From the NCBI RefSeq assembly GCF_900116405.1, contig NZ_FPAQ01000035.1:1-36189 (forward strand): a stretch of DNA of 36,189 nucleotides, read 5' to 3'. The notes under the pieces were generated by a model, which ran no database searches, had not been told where the DNA came from, and worked only from the letters and a program-made list of their open reading frames with translations. This DNA is from Halomonas saccharevitans (GTDB lineage Bacteria > Pseudomonadota > Gammaproteobacteria > Pseudomonadales > Halomonadaceae). The position numbers were made by a program, and so were the translations under genes. Each line of letters opens with the position of its first letter. Position 1 is the first letter of the stretch. Below, in pieces: positions 1 through 6,837 of this stretch.

Positions 1-239
1 ATCCAGCCCATCGCCCGCTGCATGACCAAGGTGCGCAGCTGACTGGCCAACGAGTGGCGGATACGCAGCGGGTGGCGTCGATCGACCAGATTGTCTTCGA
101 GCGCCTCGATCACGCCACTGTTGTCGAGGGTTTCACGCAGCAGGAGAGCGCCGCTGTCGCTGGTGGTGCGGTGGCCGCTCAGCTCGACACGGACAGAGCC
201 GTTGCACGAGGGCGACCAGGTCGTTAGGGTTTCACCCAT
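1..239 (-). CDS. IS1380-family DDE transposase, N-terminal 79 residues (cut by window edge)
   Basis: The reading frame starts at ATG 239-237 and stays open to the left edge. The translated start has the N-terminal features I associate with IS1380-type DDE transposases: a short beta-rich opening, then SDSGALLLRE, then DRRHPLRIRHSLASQLRTL. This part precedes the catalytic DDE domain, so no catalytic residue is visible and intactness cannot be judged. The ribosome-binding stretch AAGAGGA lies inside a hairpin listed separately. The call rests on recognised sequence character and on the IS-like end upstream. Confidence 0.8.
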   Translation of the reverse strand, partial: MGETLTTWSPSCNGSVRVELSGHRTTSDSGALLLRETLDNSGVIEALEDNLVDRRHPLRIRHSLASQLRTLVMQRAMGW

Positions 240-307
240 GGCGAGTGGTCCTCTTGAATCGTGTTCTGGCAGGAACATCTTGATTCTACAAGAGAAAACC
301 ACTCGCC
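240..307 (-). promoter_or_regulatory. Hairpin sequestering the transposase ribosome-binding site
   Basis: On the minus strand the leader directly before the transposase ATG can fold on itself. GGCGAGTGG (307-299) pairs with CCACTCGCC (248-240), CTCTT pairs with AAGAG, and GAATC pairs with GATTC. The putative Shine-Dalgarno AAGAGGA lies in the 3' arm and the start codon follows the stem at once. Such structures in other insertion sequences (IS10 and IS50 are the known cases) block translation from transcripts that read in from outside. The pairing is seen directly; the function is inferred. Confidence 0.55.
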
Positions 308-372
308 ATCTTCGTTTTCAGGACGCCCTCATGAATAAGCCGGGTTAATGGAAAAATCACGCCCTTGGTTGC

Positions 373-471
373 TCATCTCATCCGTTCCCCTCCGCCAGCA
401 ATCTCAGAACCAACAGCACTCCCTGCCTCCCCATTACTTTCGATGTGATCGACGATGCCGTTGGCAAAGCG
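373..471 (-). pseudogene. Possible C-terminal fragment of an unidentified gene fused to the broken toxin gene
   Basis: After the point where AbiEii homology ends (about 470), another frame reads about 32 codons to a TGA at 373. The peptide is coding-like and hydrophilic (RFANGIVDHIESNGEAG, then SAVGSEIAGGGERMR). I do not recognise the parent protein. One explanation is a deletion joining the first codons of the toxin to the tail of another gene. It may equally be non-coding. Confidence 0.25.
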
Positions 472-517
472 AGACCAGCAGCCGGACCTGTTCGTGGTAG
501 CGAGCTTCAATCGGCAT
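434..517 (-). pseudogene. AbiEii-type toxin gene, truncated after about 16 matching codons
   Basis: The ATG at 517 overlaps the end of the antitoxin gene by 11 nt, the arrangement usual for abiEi-abiEii. The product begins MPIEARYHEQVRLLVSL. That resembles the opening helix of AbiEii nucleotidyltransferase toxins, which continue into a conserved ALKGGTAIN segment. Here the match stops, the frame reads CQRHRRSHRK and ends at TAA 436-434. No trace of the GG-T-N segment or the later catalytic Asp residues is present before the IS1380 end at about 348. The toxin is therefore lost, probably through a deletion with breakpoint near 470. The assignment rests on 16 residues plus position, so it is moderate. 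Confidence 0.6.
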
Positions 518-1283
518 GCAGGAACGCCTCCGGCACCGTCACGTGATATTCCCTGTCCAGCTTGCCGCCCTGGCAGAGCTGCCGCTTGCCTTTGCCGAGG
601 TCCAGTCGACGTGGTTCCAGGCGACCGTACCAGGCATGCCCGGCGTGGCGAGCCAGCACCAGGAAGGCACGCTTCGTTCTCACCGAACGGCACCCCTCCA
701 GCAATGCCTGCAGCCGGCGCGGGCGCAGCGTGTTAAGCCCGCCGAAGGTGTCCACCAGCTCACTGCTGAACAGCAGCGCATTCGGCGTCACGGCGATCCA
801 CTCCAGGGCCGCTCGCTCGGGGGTCGATACCTGCAAGCTGAAGGCCCTGCCATCCGGCGCGTAGTCCGTGAAGCTACCGGGAAGCTGCACTGGCAGGCCC
901 TTTTCCGAGTGAAGCACCATCCGCCCTGCCCACTCGGCATCACTCAACCACCGAGGCAGCCGAACGGCTTCCTTGCCATACAGGTGCGTTGTGCTCTCCC
1001 CCATGGGCAGATAGTGGGCAAAGCCATGCAGTGCGAGGGCCGTCTGGCCACCCGGCCAAAGCGGTGGTAAGCCCGTGTCGTCGCTCGCCTGCAGGGCGAA
1101 AACAGCGCTCTCCCAGGTAAGAGGCTCCCCCGCTTGGCAGTAGGCGCCGTACCCCACGCGTTGCAGCCAGCCACTGCTGGCCAGCTTACGCGCCTGATCC
1201 GAGGTGACGCCGTGTGACGCCAGCCAGGCGGTCGTCACGACGGCGCCATACGGGATCTTGTGCAGCAGCTGGGTTATTTTCAC
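507..1283 (-). CDS. abiEi: AbiEi-family antitoxin / transcriptional repressor (type IV toxin-antitoxin)
   Basis: This 258-residue protein has the two-part layout of AbiEi antitoxins. A winged-helix N-terminus (about residues 1-90) holds the family-like stretch VVTTAWLASHGVTSDQARKL followed by SGWLQRVGYGAY. A larger C-terminal domain includes GGQTALALHGFAHYLPMG and SSELVDTFGGLNTLRPRRLQ. AbiEi proteins repress their own operon and counteract an AbiEii nucleotidyltransferase toxin, giving phage abortive infection in known systems. Here the toxin gene is truncated, leaving an orphan antitoxin that may still bind DNA or protect against related toxins. A dyad suited to autoregulation lies 34-63 bp upstream of the start. 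The length is near that of the related AbiEi_3-type antitoxins. Confidence 0.85.
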   Translation of the reverse strand: MKITQLLHKIPYGAVVTTAWLASHGVTSDQARKLASSGWLQRVGYGAYCQAGEPLTWESAVFALQASDDTGLPPLWPGGQTALALHGFAHYLPMGESTTHLYGKEAVRLPRWLSDAEWAGRMVLHSEKGLPVQLPGSFTDYAPDGRAFSLQVSTPERAALEWIAVTPNALLFSSELVDTFGGLNTLRPRRLQALLEGCRSVRTKRAFLVLARHAGHAWYGRLEPRRLDLGKGKRQLCQGGKLDREYHVTVPEAFLHAD

Positions 1284-1316
1284 GTCAAACAGCGGCCTTA
1301 AATTCCGTCTTCAGAG

Positions 1317-1346
1317 TGAAGAATAAACCACGCTGGTTTATCTTCA
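1317..1346 (-). promoter_or_regulatory. Inverted repeat upstream of abiEi, candidate AbiEi operator
   Basis: ATAAACCA (1323-1330) and TGGTTTAT (1334-1341) form perfect 8-bp arms around a CGC spacer. TGAAG and CTTCA extend the dyad outward with one unpaired base. It lies 34-63 bp upstream of the abiEi start in an AT-richer stretch. AbiEi proteins are known to repress their promoters by binding inverted repeats, so this is the obvious candidate. Around it, 1284-1503 has no other gene that I can support. Confidence 0.5.
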
Positions 1347-1503
1347 AGCACAAAACCGCCATTCAATGCCGTTTTTAGCTTAGAATTTAAACCAAAGGCT
1401 GAGTCTCAGGCCCTGCTTGAGCCCGAATTCAGTGGGGGGAAGTTTGAGGGACGAAGCCAGGCAGAGAAGGCCGCTGCAGAGGACAAAGCGGCCACACATC
1501 ACG

Positions 1504-1860
1504 TCAATACTGATGGTGCGTGTACTTTTTTGCGCTTCCCTTCACCTGGTCGGCGGGATATTTCTCTGCATTCTTCTCCACCTTCGCCCAGCATGCAGCT
1601 TCGATATCCACGTCCAGCTTGCCCGCCAGCCGGATCAGATAGAGCTGAACATCGGCAATTTCGTCGCGCACGGCGGCCAGTTGCTGCTCATCTAGCTCCT
1701 TGGACTGCGCCTCGGTCAGCCACTGGAAGCACTCCTGCAGCTCAGCTGCCTCCACCGTCAGCGCCATGGACAGATTCTTGGGCGAGTGGAACTGGTCCCA
1801 GTCGCGCTCGGTGGCGAACTGGTCCATGGCGTCGCTAAGCTGCTTGAACGGGTCTGACAT
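1504..1860 (-). CDS. MazG-fold nucleotide pyrophosphohydrolase (RS21-C6 / dCTPase-like)
   Basis: This 118-residue all-alpha protein has the metal-binding ExxE...ExxD signature of the MazG superfamily: E37-x-x-E40 (VEAAEL) and E67-x-x-D70 (DEIADV). The opening RDWDQFHSPKNLSMAL is typical of the RS21-C6/iMazG branch, which hydrolyses (d)NTPs, often dCTP or modified dCTP, to the monophosphate and pyrophosphate. It is probably cytosolic and forms a helical dimer or tetramer. It is downstream of the nuclease-helicase-S24 gene on the same strand with a 107-nt gap containing hairpins, so it may be co-transcribed. In that setting it could be a housecleaning enzyme or the nucleotide-depleting arm of a defence module; the latter is inference. 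Confidence 0.85.
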   Translation of the reverse strand: MSDPFKQLSDAMDQFATERDWDQFHSPKNLSMALTVEAAELQECFQWLTEAQSKELDEQQLAAVRDEIADVQLYLIRLAGKLDVDIEAACWAKVEKNAEKYPADQVKGSAKKYTHHQY

Positions 1861-1888
1861 CTAGGGCTCACCTGGTTCTGCGGTATCG

Positions 1889-1960
1889 GATAGCGGTGAG
1901 CATGCCTGCTCTGCCGCTCGCTATCTAGCCTACATCGGCATAGGCGGCGATCCGGCCGCC
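1889..1960. other. Hairpins between the helicase-S24 gene and the MazG gene
   Basis: A nested dyad pairs GATAGCG (1889-1895) with CGCTATC (1919-1925), with GAGCA/TGCTC inside it. A second short stem pairs GGCGGC (1943-1948) with GCCGCC (1955-1960) just after the helicase stop. Neither is followed by a T-run on the minus strand, so an efficient intrinsic terminator is unlikely. They may cause partial attenuation or RNA processing. Confidence 0.3.
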
Positions 1961-1967
1961 CGCTTGC

Positions 1968-4358
1968 TCACAGCACGGAGAGGAATTCGCCGATGACCTT
2001 CAGATCCCCAAGCTCGTCCTCGAGCACGATGTCCTTGTAGCCAAAGGCGTTGGTCTGGGGCTTCAGCACGATGCGCTGGTTCACAAACTCGCCGTACTCC
2101 TCGACCTTCTCGCTCTGATATAGCTTGATAGTGAAGCTGCCGCCGTGGTCCGGGTCCTCGATGGCGCGATGCTGCACCACGACAACCTTGCCTTGCCGTG
2201 TGCCGCCAGGGTTGGCACGGAACAGGCACCAAGCGCCGTTGGGGATGCGCCGGTTCATCGACTCCCCCACCACCCGGCTGACGAACAGGTCGGGGCTTAC
2301 TCGCATGAAGTCCGGCAGCTCGACCCAGTGCTCGGCGTCGGCGATCTGAATCTCGCTGAACTCGCCGGCGGCGATGCTCAGGTCGTACACGGGCACATGG
2401 CGCTCGAACGGCGCGGCCTGATCACGCGTCACGATGGGAAGGTGCAAACCATCCAGCGTCTCGGCCTCTTCAGCCAGATCGGTATGCTCGGTGGCTGCCT
2501 GCGCACGAGCGAAGGCCGCGAAGTACTCACGGGTCTCGGGGTCCGTGGTATAGACGTAACAACCCTTCTGGCCCCGCGTCATCAGCGTGCGATAGGTGTT
2601 CTTGATGATCTGGTCCGCCAGGGCACGGGCATGCTCGGGCTGCTCCTTGAGCATCTTCTTGTAGCCATGCACCGAGCGATCCTGCCCCGCCCGCTTGGCC
2701 GCGTCCGTCACCACGCGGCCGTCACGAATCACGAAGTCGTCGCCGATGATGACGCCGACGTAGTCGAATTCGAGCCCCTGGCAGGTATGGATGCAGCCGA
2801 TCTGCTCTGCTGATCCATCGGCGATCGCCCACAGCATGCCGTCGTCATCGAGGTTCCACTGGGCGGCGAAGCCATGTTCGGGAAACACGATGTCCATGGC
2901 CTGCTTGTCCTTCTTGCTCGCCCAAGGCCAGCAGTAGCCCGCCACCATGCGCGCCTTGTTGGCCTTGCGGTTCTTTTCGAGAATCGCCTGGCGCATGGCG
3001 CTAGGGTCATCGAACACTTGGAAGTCGTAGTCGATGTCCTCCAGGTCGGTGTTGGCCGTGGTGCGAATCTGAAGGGCGTGATCGAGCCAGGCCAGATAGC
3101 CATCCGAGCCGTTGCAGCGAAACTGCGACGCCAGCTCGAGCTCGTGGACATCGGCGCCGCCCTCGGCCGCCCGCCGCCGGATCTCCTCGACCGTGCCCAC
3201 GTCCTTCAGCGTCACACGCTGCGCCTCATCGATGAAGAAGATAGAGAAGCGTGACGCGGCGATCACCTCCTTGATCTGGCTCTCGCCCAGGTTCTGATAC
3301 ATGCCCGACTTCTCGTTCAGCCGGTGCGCCTCGTCGACGATCAGGGCATGGAAGGTATCCGGCTCGGCACTGACGTAGCTGCCCGAGCCCTTGAACAGGT
3401 TGTCGATGTGGGTCTTCTTGCGCGTCCCGGTCAGCTTCTTCTTGAAGACCTCACGAGGGGCCGAGTTGCGCGAGACGTACTGCGTCATCATCTCGCGCTT
3501 CGTCAGCTCCACCAGCAGGTTGATGGCCACCACCGACTTGCCGGTACCTGGCCCGCCCTTGACGATCAGGCACTGCTTGCTCCCGCTGGCCGCGCGATGC
3601 GCAAGATCGATGGCGGTTTCATAGACCAGCTTCTGGTCGTCGATCATCAAAAACTCGGCGTTGCCTTGCATCATCGAGGCCAGGGCATCCGCCAGGTTCT
3701 TGCTCGGCTTGATCACACCGTGCTCGATGCGATACATGATGTTGTTGCTGTCGCCGTACTTTATGTGCTGGCTCAGAAACGCCGACAATTTCAAGGCATC
3801 CTGCGAGATGAAGACCGGCGCACGGCGCGTGTGGTGCTCGTAGAAGGGATCATTGATGGCGTGCCCCTGCTTCATGTTGTGCAGGTAGGCGCAAGGCACA
3901 AGGCGGATCGCCTCGGAGCGTACCGTCTCATTGTAGTCCTCGATCAGCGCGCCATAGGACCACGCCTGATACGACGGATGGTTGGTCTCACGCACGCCGC
4001 CGCCCAGCTGGGTGCGCACGATGGCATCCTTCTTCGTCACCTCGACGGACTGCCACTGTTTCAGTTCCACGATGACCGCCGCATCGTCCCGCTGGTGGTT
4101 CTTGCCGGTCAGGATGAAGTCCACACGGCGATTGGTCAGCGGAATGTTGTACTCGATGGCCACTCCCGCCGACGCGGGAATCGCTTCGTCCAGCAGCGCG
4201 CTCATCATGAAGCGCAGGGAGTTCTCCCAGGACGTCACCTCGCTGCGCGGCGAGTTGCGGTTCAGTCTGCGTGCCACCTCGTTCTCGATGGCGTCGGTGA
4301 TGACGTTGGCGCGAACATCGTCGATGAACTGCTGCTTGGTGGCGTTGTAGACCAGCAT
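1968..4358 (-). CDS. PD-(D/E)XK-like nuclease / DUF2075 P-loop helicase fused to a LexA-like S24 self-cleavage domain
   Basis: This is a 796-residue multidomain protein. Residues 60-105 contain VDFIL (D80), then VIVELKQW (E98-x-K100), the shape of a PD-(D/E)XK nuclease site. Residues 255-615 are a DUF2075/Schlafen-like superfamily 1 helicase: Walker A GGPGTGKS (268-275), DEAH at 342-345, a second FIDEAQ near 375-380, CQGLEFDYVGV near 516 and NTYRTLMTRG near 587. Residues 650-796 are an S24 peptidase domain: a VPVYDLSIAAGEF segment with Ala664-Gly665 where LexA and UmuD cleave, the nucleophile Ser700 in GESM, and Lys745 in FTIKLY. The Ala-Gly to Ser spacing is 36, as in UmuD. The nuclease-helicase half recalls the Nhi-type phage-defence enzymes, which should be checked. 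RecA-stimulated self-cleavage would couple activity to DNA damage. The TATA-like dyads at 4373-4394 may carry its promoter. Confidence 0.85.
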   Translation of the reverse strand: MLVYNATKQQFIDDVRANVITDAIENEVARRLNRNSPRSEVTSWENSLRFMMSALLDEAIPASAGVAIEYNIPLTNRRVDFILTGKNHQRDDAAVIVELKQWQSVEVTKKDAIVRTQLGGGVRETNHPSYQAWSYGALIEDYNETVRSEAIRLVPCAYLHNMKQGHAINDPFYEHHTRRAPVFISQDALKLSAFLSQHIKYGDSNNIMYRIEHGVIKPSKNLADALASMMQGNAEFLMIDDQKLVYETAIDLAHRAASGSKQCLIVKGGPGTGKSVVAINLLVELTKREMMTQYVSRNSAPREVFKKKLTGTRKKTHIDNLFKGSGSYVSAEPDTFHALIVDEAHRLNEKSGMYQNLGESQIKEVIAASRFSIFFIDEAQRVTLKDVGTVEEIRRRAAEGGADVHELELASQFRCNGSDGYLAWLDHALQIRTTANTDLEDIDYDFQVFDDPSAMRQAILEKNRKANKARMVAGYCWPWASKKDKQAMDIVFPEHGFAAQWNLDDDGMLWAIADGSAEQIGCIHTCQGLEFDYVGVIIGDDFVIRDGRVVTDAAKRAGQDRSVHGYKKMLKEQPEHARALADQIIKNTYRTLMTRGQKGCYVYTTDPETREYFAAFARAQAATEHTDLAEEAETLDGLHLPIVTRDQAAPFERHVPVYDLSIAAGEFSEIQIADAEHWVELPDFMRVSPDLFVSRVVGESMNRRIPNGAWCLFRANPGGTRQGKVVVVQHRAIEDPDHGGSFTIKLYQSEKVEEYGEFVNQRIVLKPQTNAFGYKDIVLEDELGDLKVIGEFLSVL

Positions 4359-4372
4359 TCCCGAAAAATCCC

Positions 4373-4394
4373 TTTATAAACAAATTTTTATAAA
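4373..4394 (-). promoter_or_regulatory. Paired TTTATAAA palindromes before the nuclease-helicase gene
   Basis: Two copies of the self-palindrome TTTATAAA (4373-4380 and 4387-4394) lie 15-36 bp upstream of the ATG at 4358, with starts 14 bp apart, in a very AT-rich patch of otherwise GC-rich DNA. They could be -10-like elements, an operator, or both. No strong Shine-Dalgarno is visible; the best is AGGGA about 8-12 nt before the start. Confidence 0.35.
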
Positions 4395-4719
4395 AGCCCA
4401 GGCACGCTTTCAGAAAATTATGAAAGTTATCGCCACGCCATGATATCAACTTAAGCTCATATTAGAGCCACAGTAGGCTACGGGAGCCCTCTGAGTCATC
4501 AGTGCCAAAGACCGACGACTGTCCTGGCATTCCTTCCCCAATGATTCATCGAGCGAGACAGCGTTAGAGCAGGACCTCTTCCCGGGCGACAGCGTGACGC
4601 TCGCGGTACACTCAAACTTTAGGATGAGCTCATTGAATGGACGCCTCCGGATCACTAAGGTGATTTAGTATACGAGATGCTACCTGCGGGCAGTTGCCCA
4701 CCACTGGAACTCCGACACC
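4395..4719. other. Divergent intergenic region between the two nuclease-helicase genes
   Basis: This stretch of over 300 bp has no gene I can support. It is AT-richer than its surroundings at the left side. A short dyad, ATCAC (4651-4655) with GTGAT (4660-4664), lies about 55 bp before the plus-strand helicase start, next to a TTTAGTATAC segment that could hold a -10 element. The divergent promoters of both helicases must lie here or just to the left. Confidence 0.35.
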
Positions 4720-6570
4720 ATGGCCACGATCATTCCCTCGCTCACCACCGTCGCCCGCATGACGCGTGGAGAGCGCCGCTTTGGTCGTCGGCTGGAGAGC
4801 CTGCTGGAGGAGGACTACCTCGTCTGGTACGACATTCCGCTGGGGCGTCGACGCCGCTACCCCGACTTCATCATTCTGCATCCGGCGCGCGGTCTGCTGT
4901 TCCTCGAGGTCAAGGACTGGAAGATCGAGACCCTCCGCTCGATCACCCCGGACAGCGTCGTGATCGATACCCAGGAGGGACGCAAGACGGTCAGTAACCC
5001 GCTGGCGCAGGCTCGTCAGTGCGCCTTCGCCGCCATCGATCAGTTGAAGCGTGACCCTCAGCTCACTCAGTCCGATGCTCGCTACCAGGGCAAGCTCTGC
5101 TTTCCCTACGGGCACGGCGTGGTGCTGCCCAACATCACGCGTAAGCAGTGGGATCAAGTCGTTCCGGAGGCCGAGCAGGAAACGCTGCTGCCGGCACAGC
5201 GCGTCATCTGCAAGGATGAGATGCAAACAACAACCGACCCGGAAGCCTTCCAGCAGCGGCTCTGGGACATGTTCGAGTATCGGTTTGGTGAGAAGCTCAG
5301 CGTTCCGCAGATCGACCGGATTCGCTGGCAGCTGTTCCCGGAAGTACGCATCGATGCGCCTACGCAAGATCTCTTCGATGACGATGCCAGCGAGGAGGAC
5401 GCGTCATCCGAGCCTCTCGTTCCCGACATCGTGCGCGTCATGGACCTGCACCAGGAACAGCTGGCGAGAAGCATGGGCGATGGCCATCGGGTCATCCATG
5501 GCGTCGCCGGCTCCGGCAAGACCCTGATCCTCGGCTACCGCTGTCTGCACCTGGCGCGCGCCATCAGCAAGCCGATCCTGGTGCTGTGCTTCTACATCAC
5601 CCTGGCGGCGCGCCTGCGCAGCTTCATCGCCGAAAAGGGGCTCACAGAGACGGTCAAGGTGCACCATTTCCATGAGTGGTGCGGCCTGCAGCTGGAGACT
5701 TACCACGTCGACACGCTGCCGGGAAACCGGCCCGTCTGGGAGCGTCAGGTGGAAAGCGTCATCCAGGCCGTCGATGCGGCACGCATTCCCCGGGCGCAGT
5801 ACGGGGCGGTGATGATCGACGAGGGCCACGACTTCGAGCAGGCATGGCTCAAGCTGGTGGTGCAGATGATCGATCCGGACACCAACTCGCTGCTGCTGCT
5901 CTACGACGATGCTCAGTCCATCTACCAGAAGAGTTCGCTCAAGTTTCCGCTCTCCTCGGCCGGGGTGCAGGCGCGTGGACGCACCACGATTCTCAAGCTG
6001 AACTATCGCAATACCCGGGAAATTCTCTCCTTTGCCTACGATTTCGCCCGGGATTTCCTGGAGGCCCAGGACGCCGACGAGGACCATATTCCGCTGATCG
6101 CCCCGGAAGTCGCCGGGGTGAGCGGACCCAAGCCCGCCTTTCGATGCTTCAGCAGCGCCCATGATGAGGCACGTTACCTGGTGCGCTGCATCCAGACATG
6201 GCGTGACGAGGGCAGCGAGTTGAACAGTATCGCGGTGGTGTATACCGGCAATGCTCAGGGACGATTCTTTCACGAGGTCCTGCGGGAAGCCGGCATACCC
6301 AATCGATGCCTTCAGCAATCCGCAGACAAGCGCCGTTACGATCCACACGCCGATGAGGTAGTGCTGTTAAGCCGTCAGAGCAGCAAGGGGTTGGAGTTCG
6401 ACACCGTGCTGCTGTGTGGGCTCGGGGCGTTGAGCAACGACGAGGAACAACAATTCCAGGAAGCGCGTCTGCTCTACGTCGGCATGACCCGCGCCCGACG
6501 TCGCCTGCTGGTGACCAGCTGCCAGGCGAACTGGTACACACGGCGGCTGACGGAGCTCGCCTCGGCCTGA
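4720..6570 (+). CDS. NERD nuclease-domain / UvrD-family superfamily 1 helicase
   Basis: This 616-residue protein begins with a NERD (nuclease-related) domain. RRRYPDFIIL holds Asp49 and LLFLEVKDWK holds Glu63-x-Lys65, the residues expected of a PD-(D/E)XK-like fold. From about residue 240 it is a UvrD/Rep-type helicase: Walker A GVAGSGKT (261-268), Walker B MIDEGHDF (365-372), YDDAQSIY near 395, LNYRNTREI near 427, SSKGLEFDTVLL near 554 and the arginine-containing YVGMTRARRR near 586. NERD-helicases are common on plasmids and in defence islands; a role in processing foreign DNA is plausible but not shown. It is transcribed away from the other nuclease-helicase gene, 361 bp apart. Only a weak GGAA precedes the start. 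Confidence 0.88.
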   Translation: MATIIPSLTTVARMTRGERRFGRRLESLLEEDYLVWYDIPLGRRRRYPDFIILHPARGLLFLEVKDWKIETLRSITPDSVVIDTQEGRKTVSNPLAQARQCAFAAIDQLKRDPQLTQSDARYQGKLCFPYGHGVVLPNITRKQWDQVVPEAEQETLLPAQRVICKDEMQTTTDPEAFQQRLWDMFEYRFGEKLSVPQIDRIRWQLFPEVRIDAPTQDLFDDDASEEDASSEPLVPDIVRVMDLHQEQLARSMGDGHRVIHGVAGSGKTLILGYRCLHLARAISKPILVLCFYITLAARLRSFIAEKGLTETVKVHHFHEWCGLQLETYHVDTLPGNRPVWERQVESVIQAVDAARIPRAQYGAVMIDEGHDFEQAWLKLVVQMIDPDTNSLLLLYDDAQSIYQKSSLKFPLSSAGVQARGRTTILKLNYRNTREILSFAYDFARDFLEAQDADEDHIPLIAPEVAGVSGPKPAFRCFSSAHDEARYLVRCIQTWRDEGSELNSIAVVYTGNAQGRFFHEVLREAGIPNRCLQQSADKRRYDPHADEVVLLSRQSSKGLEFDTVLLCGLGALSNDEEQQFQEARLLYVGMTRARRRLLVTSCQANWYTRRLTELASA

Positions 6571-6583
6571 CGGAAGCCGTCAG
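6567..6583 (+). terminator. Short hairpin overlapping the NERD-helicase stop codon
   Basis: CTGACGG (6567-6573) and CCGTCAG (6577-6583) pair perfectly around AAG, with the stop codon inside the left arm. No T-run follows, so this is at best a weak terminator. Confidence 0.3.
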
Positions 6584-6620
6584 ATTCGGCCCGACATCGA
6601 GCGTGTAGACAGGTACAGTC

Positions 6621-6658
6621 GAGTACAGCGGAGGGAAGGGGAAAACGTGCTGTAACTC
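6621..6658. other. Dyad immediately 3' of the tRNA gene
   Basis: GAGTACAGC (6621-6629) faces GCTGTAACTC (6649-6658), an inverted repeat with one bulged base, 9 nt beyond the CCA end of the tRNA. It could be the tRNA terminator or a recombinase arm of an old attachment site. Neither can be decided from the sequence. Confidence 0.3.
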
Positions 6659-6667
6659 GTTGATATT

Positions 6668-6744
<77 letters not shown>

Positions 6745-6837
6745 TATCAGAAGCGCCGAACGGCGCGGCCGTATGATAGCGAAAGCCGATGGGCGAGGCC
6801 AGCGCCGCGGCGCCGGCGGCCTCCCCCAACGCGTGGT

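Larger units (their letters stand above)
1..348 (-). mobile_element. IS1380-family insertion sequence, 5' (transposase-start) end only
   Basis: The left edge carries the beginning of a transposase gene on the minus strand plus its leader. The leader ends around 321-348 in a segment containing CATGAATAAGCCGGGTTA, which resembles the AT-rich then CCGG-type ends I associate with IS1380-family elements. The element runs off the window, so the second inverted repeat and the target duplication cannot be seen. The exact outer boundary is estimated. Its insertion lies just downstream of the broken abiE operon and probably helped to remove the toxin gene. Confidence 0.7.

Noticed and set aside
4446..4655. 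69-residue minus-strand frame between the two helicase genes
   Set aside because: It has no ribosome-binding site, no recognisable domain and atypical composition, and it would occupy the divergent promoter region.
4640..4720. LexA (SOS) box before the NERD-helicase or the S24 fusion
   Set aside because: No CTGT-N8-ACAG-type sequence was seen; the ATCAC/GTGAT dyad does not fit that consensus.
1..6600. Attachment-site copy of the tRNA 3' end in the island
   Set aside because: I looked for a second copy of the CCA-proximal sequence to the left of the tRNA and did not find one by eye; the other end may be outside the window.
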